The notes under the pieces are model-generated. The model was not told the origin of the DNA. It saw nothing but the letters and a program-made list of their open reading frames with translations, and searched no databases. From the NCBI RefSeq assembly GCF_037975245.1, contig NC_092562.1, forward strand, positions 12,910,001-12,974,000: a stretch of 64,000 nt of DNA, given 5' to 3'. Every line of letters starts with the position of its first letter. The stretch's first letter is position 1. This document shows, in pieces, positions 56,203 through 64,000 of the stretch. The position numbers and the translations under genes were made by a program. Origin of the DNA: Apostichopus japonicus (lineage: Eukaryota; Echinodermata; Holothuroidea; Aspidochirotida; Stichopodidae).

Positions 56203-58389
56203 TAGGTGATTTCGTAGCTTGTGGGTCGCTACCGATCGGGGAATAATGCAAGCGATGCACGAGGACGGAGCCCGAGTGCATCCAGCGATAGCTTTAACAC
56301 CCGGAGTGCATTAATCATGTGAGTAACGCACGCTAGACCGTTGATTAACCCCGTTCATTCATACACTACCATTTGTGTGGGGGAAAAATCATAAATCAAA
56401 ACATTTTTGGTTACATATAACCAAAGATTTATTAAAGTGATGCCCCGTAATTTTACCGTGCGTTACTCAAAGGATTAACCACGGTCAGCTGACCTGAATG
56501 GACCAATAGGATTTAGGAATCTTTATTAAGTATGAATGAAAGTAAGATTAAACATAGGATAAGTTTAACATTCATGAGTGCCCTTAGCGAACTTCTATAC
56601 GCACGGCTCTGTTTCTGCGATGTTCGTCCGCGACTAGCGCTTTGGATTTTCCAGACTTTGTCTAGCATGTCGCAGACATGTACAACTTTAGTAATATCTA
56701 AATTAAGCTATCTACTGAATTTATTGTTCAATAATCTCTGTCATATTCGCCTGGGTGAACATTCTGACGTAGCAGGGCCCTTTGTCAGGTTCGTTAAACC
56801 ATGGCGCTATTAACGTTAATAGCTCCATAGGTACACTTACCTTTGGATGGCCGCCGATGACGACAGCTCGCGTGTAGTAAACGAGGGCGGTATTCCTGAA
56901 CGAAAGGAACTATTAGAATAATTTTTAGACTTTCAAAGAAATTCTTTGTCAACATTACCTATGTTCCTCTATATTGTATACGGTACGGAGGTGACTCAAG
57001 ACCGTCTGGGAAGGACTTCAACGTAATAACATCAGAGAAATTAATATACATATATGGCTGCAATGAAATATAGATCCGTAGTTTTTTTAAATAATGAGCA
57101 TGAAGTTCCCCTTACGGATATGGCGCATTTATGACGTAAACGGTTACCATAGGCAACTTTCACCATCGCGTGCAACTGCGTGCAACAGGCAGAGCATTCG
57201 CATTTTGCAAACGCATTGATAAAATGTGTGAACGCAAATATCTAACATCCAGCGCGCCAACAGCAAACCAATTTGAAGTGTGCGTTTGAAATTAAACCGT
57301 TATAACAGCTTATTCAATGCGATTTAACGACCGTTTGTTTCATGGTTAGGCCTACCACATGCAGAGTTGAAAATCATTTCCCTTTAACGTGAACAGGTAA
57401 GCTATATCAATGTTTGTGTTGATCGATATGGTCCACCGGACACTTTTAACAAAGGGATGAACTTTATATTTGCTGCCCTGGCCTGCGTTATAACGCCAAA
57501 TAGTCCAATAGGCTGCCGCCCTGATATCTTAAAAGCTTGTAGAATGAAGTGTAGGCTAGATCGGTAATTTGGAAGTGACTACTCCCAGTATGAAGAAATA
57601 TGAATATTTATTCACCTGCGAGCCGAATTTTAAATTTAAATCTACGGTATACGCCTAGTTCGAATGGTTAACTGACCTCTGTTTTGGAAGGGGAATACAG
57701 GGGCTGTAGGGGCAGGGCGAATTTTATCTTAATTTACCTAATTTAAGAAGGGTATCTTTTAAGTCTTGGCTAAGCAGGGATGTTTACGAACCATCAAAAT
57801 AAGATAAAAAGGCAAAGGAATAATGCGTAATGAATTTCCTATTTTTGAACGTTTGCTAGTCCTTATAACTGCGGGTATACATTGCCTATACACCTAGCTA
57901 TCTGGTTAAAATACATGGGCTCACGTATTCATTGATACCATAGTTCATTAAGTCTATATTACATATCTAAAAGTTTTTTGTCAGCCGTGTTAAGGTTTAA
58001 AATGTGAAAGCGTGTGTGGGGGTGGGGACTGAAGAGTGATGGGGCGGGGGTGCGGTGGTCAAAGGAATAGGCAGGAATCCTTATCTCATTTCCCAACTTC
58101 TGTGAGCCAGAGTGCCGGTTTGACTACATGTGGTTTATCCCCACCTTCCACCCCCCCCCCCCCATTCGCTGACCACCTCCCAGTCAACATTTTATCATTT
58201 CCTGATGCAAAGATCTTCTGTGTGGTATTCTGTAACACGAGGATTTAATAACAAACTGGGGTGCACAGACCGGGGGTGACTGACACGTGAAATTACATAT
58301 AATGTTAGGCTTGATGGTTTACCTTCATTCACCCACATTCAATTCTTGTTTTGTAGCAGTTAATTCAATCTTCAGCAGATGTCGTTACT

Positions 58390-58481
58390 ATGGATACCGA
58401 TGATGACGAGAAACTAATATTAGAAATTTGTTTACGATTATCGGATGAAGACGTTAGCCAAGTGATGGGGTTCAAAGACAG
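58390..58481 (+). CDS. Unknown gene, exon 1
   Basis: Encodes MDTDDDEKLILEICLRLSDE and on to GFKD. A short overlapping uORF begins at 58379. Donor AG|GTGAGT, phase 2. Confidence 0.6.
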
Positions 58482-61400
58482 GTGAGTACATAATTTAATG
58501 AGATATATACGGCATCACGTCTACAACATAAGTGAGGGCGTTCTTTAACATTGCACGTTTCTGAAAATACGTTATTAAATATATCATTTGTTCCTTCTTT
58601 GAATTCAGCGCATTCAAGCATCGCTGCCAGATTAGTTACTCTCACAGATAACAGATCCCATATTAAACCTATTCTCCACCAACTCCACTGGCTTTCTGTT
58701 TCTGAAAGAATTAAATACAAACTTCTCATCCTCACCTACTAAGCAATCCATGGTTTTGCCCCAATCTATAATTCCAACTTTACTCACCCTTCAAATTCCA
58801 ACTGGCTCACTCAGATCTAACAGTGCTATTTTCTTAAAGCCACCAAAAATTAAAACTAAAACGTACGGTGAGCGTTCTCATCAATTTGCGTCTCCCAAAC
58901 TCTGGAACACTCTCCCCACCCACATTATGAATGCCCCTATATACCATAGAAAATTTTAAAGGCGTCTTAAAAACTCACTTATTCATGAGCTACCCTCATT
59001 GAACCGTTGTCATTTTCCCGATCCTTTCATGTATATCTTTAAGTTTTTGTTCCTTTATGCTGTCGTTTTTGTATACATTTTGTTTCTTGTAAAGCGCACT
59101 GAGACGGTATAATGCGCTATATAAAAATTGTAAAATTTTTATTATACATTAATCATGTACAACGTATGCACGTTGTTATTATTACACATTGTTTTAGTGA
59201 GTAATCTCTACACGTTTCCTCTTTTTTTCATCAATTCGGTACCCCCCCCCCCCCTCAATGCACACACACACTTTACCTGCCCCATCACCTCCAACTCCCA
59301 GATTTACCTTGTATATACACACAGCAAGAGAGCCACTTTGTACGTTATTGCAAAGGATTTATCTTACTTGTTTCATTATTGAAGTGCGCGTGCGCGCTAC
59401 AATATTGGCATTACTGGCTAGTGAACGATACCTTTCAGAGGCTAGCTGCGTAGCCAACTTATTATGAGCCTGTCACGCAGAGTTGTCAACAAGTCCCTAG
59501 CTAGCTGCAAGTCTCAAGTCAAGTCTCAAGTCTTTACCAGCAAGTCTCAAGTCAAGTCTCAAGTCACCTTGAAAATTTTGAGCGAGTCTCAAGTCAAGTC
59601 TCAAGTCTTTGGAGGTCGAGTCTCGAGTCAAGTCTCAAGTCCCTATGAGCAAGTCCCAAGTCAAGTCTCAAGTCTTTGAAGTTTGAATACAATGATGCAG
59701 GCTACGAATAATGTAACAGTGTTCCAGGAATTATGTGGTATAAATTAAACAGCCGAATAGCAAAACCGGGGCACACGCCACGGAACAAATTACCTCAAAA
59801 TTTGCTAGCCACTGTTTTATTGAAAAAGGCCAACTTTCAGCCAAACAGCAGCCCTGGATGGAATATTCAACCAAGCCGATGGTAGTTATGGTAACGCCTG
59901 TAGTCGTCGTTGGGCGCTCGTAATTCGAGCGTACACGCAGGGCCGTCTTAACGCATGGGCCCACTGGGCCCTGGCCCAGGGCCCCGCGATGTCAGGGGCC
60001 CCGCAATCACAGTAACCCCGTGTCTTAATCTGGGAGGAAAACTTATTGAATAGGCCATTATGCCTGATTGAATTCGATACTTGACAACTTGTGACGAGAG
60101 TTGGTGATACACTTGAGAGTTTGACATTAAATATTCAAATCTGAGTTGGCAACCCTGGAATATACAATGCCCGAAGGCTTACACAGAGAAACTGTTACTC
60201 CGTAACTATAAGAAAGAGGAAATTGCCTCAGCCACGAAAGGCATAAAATTTGAAAACCGTGGGCAATACCTCACTACCAAACCTAAACAAAAGTAACCAC
60301 CACTTGTGTTCAAGCTCACCTTTACACCCCATATCAAAACCACGCATTTGAAAAAAAAAACACTTTAGAAACATTGGCACTTAATCTCGCAACACGCAAC
60401 AATTATCCAAACTGTTTCCAAAAGAACCGATTCTAGCCTACAATAGGGCCCAAAATCTCAAAGATTTACTTGTTAACTCAAGGTTTCGTACTAACGAAGA
60501 ATCAGCTGACTCTCAAGGTTCACACGAAGCTCTTTTAGATGCTCTTATAGCTGCACCATGAGTCCATAAAAACTTGTACACAGAAAATAGATGCATTTTG
60601 AGAATGAGACGCCCAGGCCGAATATAAAATATTCAAAGGCTACTACTGATGAAGCTCCTCCTATGAAGTTTGAAAGCAGAAACCGGTCTAGTTGGTCATA
60701 AGAACCTACGCTAGTCTCTCCTACTATTAACAGTACACTCAATTCACCTAATAGGTGCAATTATGTTTCACCATGAGGAGCATGCTATAAGTTCATGTTC
60801 CTCGGGCCCTCCCTTAAAAATACTTCATGTTCTTGGCGACTACGTTGCGTTAGATAGTGTAAAACCGCCTACATCTCCCTCTCAGTTGAAAGACTCAACA
60901 CAAGGGTGTTACAATGGTAAGTCCAGTATTGTTAGGGAAGGGATGGAGGGCAACTGGAAGACTTCTCTTCTATAATGTATTTCATTTTTTAGATATATCA
61001 CGTATGTTATTCAGCTAAAGTTTTATGCTTTATGCGCGACATAGGGAGGGGTGGTAAATGCAGGCATGTCTATGCTTGAGCGATTGTCAAGGATGTCAAT
61101 TTTTCACGCAACTTTTTTCGAACTCACTTGATTGATGGGCCCCGCTCCATTGCGGGGCCCAGGGCCCGGTGATCACTTAAGACGGCCCTGCGTACACGAA
61201 ACCATAATTATTTATTATCGATATCAACTTATGAAGTTATTTAATGATTAGAAAATTGTGAAATACAAGTCTCTAGTAGAAAAACCGAGTCTTTTGAAGG
61301 CAAGTCTCAAGTCAAGTCCCAAGTCTTTGCTAACTTTTTGGGCAAGGCTCAAGTCAAGTCCCAAGTCTCTGACAGCCGAGTCTCGAGTCGAGTCTCAAGT

Positions 61401-62444
61401 CCTAAAATTTGCGACTCGAGTCGGACTCGAGTCCGAGTCCCTGACTCGAGTCCCCAACTCTGCTGTCACGGTGCTCACAAGCGCCCTCACTTTGTAGGTA
61501 CCTACATGACTATACTCCCTGGTGTGTTGTCTGCCCAAAAAAATAACACCATGAACAATCGAAAGTTCTTCCTAATACTGCAAGCTCTTCACGTGCACTA
61601 CAAATACTGCGTAGTTGCAGGCAAATGCAGTTCTAGCATGCTAGTGATATTGCTTGAATATTACATTGCGCCATCACTTTTACTCTCCACCTATCGCGTT
61701 TGCAGCCACGGTGCACCACCTACACACTACTCATGCAGGGGGCTTGTAACCGTGACTTTTATTGTTGTTGATTATTGGGGGGGGGGGTTGTTGTTGGCTG
61801 TTTCATAAAGCATAGAAAACTATGGAGTCCCTCTTACCGAATTTACATAATTGTGAGCGGCAACCGGATTGCAAAGTCGGCAATGGCTATATAACCCGGA
61901 TCGAATTGTCGGTATAACTGTATACTACTACCGTTAGATTCGTCCAACACGACAGCATACAGAAACGCAGTACTCACAGCCGTAGCCATAGTTCATCAAT
62001 ACCGCCCTCATTTTCTTTCAGGGAATATTTTATACTATTGTATTGATTAGATTAGAGAGGGAAGAGCCCAGTTGCTGCGTTTTAGAGTGCTACGTGAGGA
62101 TGTTTTTAAGAGACTGGGCGAGATAGAGTAAAACAAAGGCAAAACTGAATAGTTACTACAAATGTTTTGATTTCATTTACAGACGGCGCTCTTTTCTGTT
62201 CACTCATTGGATGTCTCCTCCCTTAATGAAGTCACGACCAGGTAAACGTCATCACCGACACGGCGGACGAGATGTGACGTCAACATATTTTCCCGAGGGA
62301 ATTAGTTACTTAGAGTTATTCGACGCACAAATGAAAGTCGGTAATTCACTGTTGGCTGAGGATAATGAAATCAGTTTTGCCGCTCATTGGGAAGAGCTGA
62401 TAACTCGTGAAGAGAGAACTCCTAAAATACCGAAGATGTGTTGA
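58390..62444 (+). CDS. Small two-exon gene of unknown function
   Basis: Joined exons 58390-58481 and 62183-62444 give 117 residues. Exon 1 ends at donor GTGAGT in phase 2; exon 2 starts after a clean acceptor (TTTCATTTACAG), and the frame runs straight to a TGA. The start ATG has A at -3 and G at +4. The N-terminus is acidic (MDTDDDEK), then an amphipathic stretch; the middle is very basic (RPGKRHHRHGGR); the C-terminus is acidic then basic. No membrane helix, signal peptide or domain was recognised. The frame is open upstream of the ATG as far as a possible acceptor (TTTTGTAG, ending 58356), so exon 1 might instead be internal to a longer gene. The 3.7-kb intron holds a LINE tail and a nested hAT pair. 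AATAAA at 63760 is a possible end. Real gene likely; function unknown. Confidence 0.6.
58600..59135 (+). mobile_element. LINE 3' end (CR1/L2-like)
   Basis: Frames encode PILHQLHWLSVSERIKYKLL, then TYGERSHQFASPKLWNTLP with frame breaks. It ends in GCGCTATATAAA. Same family as the copy at 9710. It sits in the intron of the small gene. Confidence 0.85.
59938..61190 (+). mobile_element. hAT-type element, inner member of nested pair
   Basis: 1253 bp flanked by an exact 8-bp duplication CGTACACG (59930-59937, 61191-61198). Perfect 14-bp ends CAGGGCCGTCTTAA / TTAAGACGGCCCTG. It contains a retroelement coding remnant at about 60400-60540. Confidence 0.87.
60400..60549 (+). pseudogene. Reverse transcriptase remnant (Penelope-like?)
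   Basis: An in-frame stretch reads LSKLFPKEPILAYNRAQNLK then DLLVNSRF. It fits the conserved block that follows the RT domain in Penelope-like and similar elements. It is short, ends at a TGA, and the preceding RT is not readable. Family call is from memory of the motif, so moderate. Confidence 0.5.
62183..62444 (+). CDS. Unknown gene, exon 2
   Basis: Phase 2 entry, 262 nt with the stop. Contains a Trp-rich start (FLFTHWMSPP), the basic His/Arg segment, and FAAHWEELITREERTPK near the end. Confidence 0.6.
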
Positions 62445-64000
62445 CATGGTAACCGTATGTTACGCCATGTTTTAGTTCTCTACACTAGAAACAAGGTTTA
62501 AAACTCTTTTTTAATGAGTTGCTAGTCTCGAATTTTGACAACAGCATCGCTCCCTGTCTAAACAGTGAAACAGACAAGGTTACTGAAATATTGCTTATAA
62601 GCATAGGCTTACCTGGTACAGTTTTGCGGTTGTTACTGCACCATATCGTAGATTTGTGATATATGTACTAGGACTGCAATGAAGTGTTGTATCCTATTCT
62701 CTAAGGTGGTTCTCAAGGGACAAACAGAAGTGTAGACTTAGCGTGTTATTATATAACGCGACATCTCGACAAATGTTGTTTTGCAACGCCATAACTCGAA
62801 AATTTGATATTGTTTCGACAAGTCGTCACATTATCAGAAATTGTCAACTCGTATTTATGACGTGTTTTCAAGTCACGTGCAAAAAAACAAAACAACACTT
62901 AGCAACTCGACACTGATAGTTTTCGACAAAATATCATTTTATCGTTACCTGTCAGTTCGATAAATATCATACTTTTCACGTGTTGTCATACTACAACTAC
63001 TACTATTAACACAGTAAGTACATATCTGTCACTTCGAGAACTCCGTATGATCAATAATTCTTACCTAAAATATGTTTTTGAAGTTTAAACGTCATCATGG
63101 AAGGGGCGGGGGGTTCTTTTATTGATGCACACTTTTTAGGTTAACTTACAAACGATGTGACTGAACAGTGTGCAAATAATGATATTTTACGGCCACGAAG
63201 CAGTCGTTTTTTTAATTGTTATTAATTTAAGTGTTGTAGAAATGCCAGCTATATTGTACGGTATTATATGCAGAGTTATTTATTCAAGTTTACATTTATC
63301 TTCTCATTTGTAAATGCGCACTCAGAACAGGCTATATATATATATATATATATATATATAGATATATAGATATATAAATATATTGAGAAGTGAGACCTGA
63401 GTTTTGCAATAATGCATCAATGATGGGGTCAGTGTAGTATACCGTATTAACTAACAGCCATAACTAACTGAAAACTGTTGGTTCAAAGTTATGCCTTTAT
63501 ATCATAAGCATGCCAATACATTTGTGAATCCACGGATTGGGGGTATTCCTTGTCTTTTGTTAATCCCTCCACCGCCCTCCAAAATTAAACGTACTTATTG
63601 GCACAACCTTCCTTGTAGACCTAGTCATAGACTTAGTTTATGAGCTTATATGTCCTCAGGACCGCAGCCCACCCCCCCCCCCCCTATCACCACTTTTAAA
63701 ATCTTGGATCCGCCCCTGTGAAGCATTAACTTTTATAAAATTTAATGTATACGGTTTACAATAAAGATAAGACAAAAATCTTAACTATTATCGTCTTCTC
63801 TCCCCCCCCCCCCACTCACTGTCCCTCTCTCTCTTTGTAATCTCTTTCTTTTTCACATGAACGGTTGGATGGATAGAGTTATGGAAATGTATTTTACAAA
63901 CCATATATTAAACAATAGCAATATGGTTTGAAGTTGTTCAAACTTTGAACAAAGGGGCATGTGACGTCATCTTCAACTTTACATTATGGAGCCGTCTCTA
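62445..64000. other. Downstream non-coding region
   Basis: No further gene is seen. Contains a (TA)n run at 63333-63375, poly-C tracts, and GGATCCGCCCCTG at 63704-63716, which resembles one end of a hAT-type MITE without a visible partner. AATAAA at 63760 may end the small gene's transcript. Confidence 0.6.

Larger units (their letters stand above)
59478..61462 (+). mobile_element. hAT-type element with AAGTCTC arrays, outer member of nested pair
   Basis: 1985 bp flanked by an exact 8-bp duplication CTGTCACG (59470-59477, 61463-61470). Ends CAGAGTTG and CAACTCTG are inverted. Both subterminal regions are arrays of CAAGTCTCAAGT-type repeats (59505-59675 and 61295-61450) in the same orientation. 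It hosts the element at 59938. Confidence 0.85.

Overview
The window looks like nuclear DNA from a marine invertebrate, most likely a deuterostome and possibly an echinoderm such as a sea cucumber. The grounds are widely spaced exons with GT-AG introns, AT-rich non-coding DNA full of short DNA transposons with 8-bp target duplications, CR1/L2-like retroelement tails, a tRNA-derived SINE, and a receptor whose domain order resembles vertebrate gp130. The species is a guess; the sequence does not settle it.

Three protein-coding genes can be supported, all on the + strand. (1) From about 5.0 to 25.3 kb, a thirteen-exon class I cytokine receptor of the gp130 type: signal peptide, Ig domain, two-domain cytokine-binding module, one further FN3 domain, transmembrane helix, a JAK-binding Box1, and an 875-residue cytoplasmic tail. 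The tail carries 18 DPY motifs, many in an 81-bp tandem array. The stop codon lies inside the array, and a further in-frame repeat follows it. (2) At 40.9-42.0 kb, an intronless coding region for a Golgi beta-1,3-galactosyltransferase-like enzyme (GT31) with an altered DxD motif. (3) At 58.4-62.4 kb, a small two-exon gene of unknown function. Its intron holds a retroelement tail and a nested pair of hAT-type elements.

Layout: 1-5.0 kb is upstream DNA with a TTAA-flanked MITE and a LINE tail. 5.0-25.3 kb is the receptor gene; its introns hold a hAT MITE, LINE tails, a satellite grown out of 18S rRNA sequence, a second TTAA MITE and a 116-bp satellite. 25.4-40.9 kb is gene-poor, with several foldback or MITE elements and a SINE. 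42.0-58.4 kb is also gene-poor, with more MITEs, a minisatellite and a nested hAT pair inserted at a tRNA-like sequence. 62.4-64.0 kb is downstream DNA.

The three genes have no evident joint pathway. The receptor would signal through JAK/STAT, and the galactosyltransferase would act on glycans in the Golgi. Exon borders were read by eye from splice sites and reading frame, without transcript evidence.
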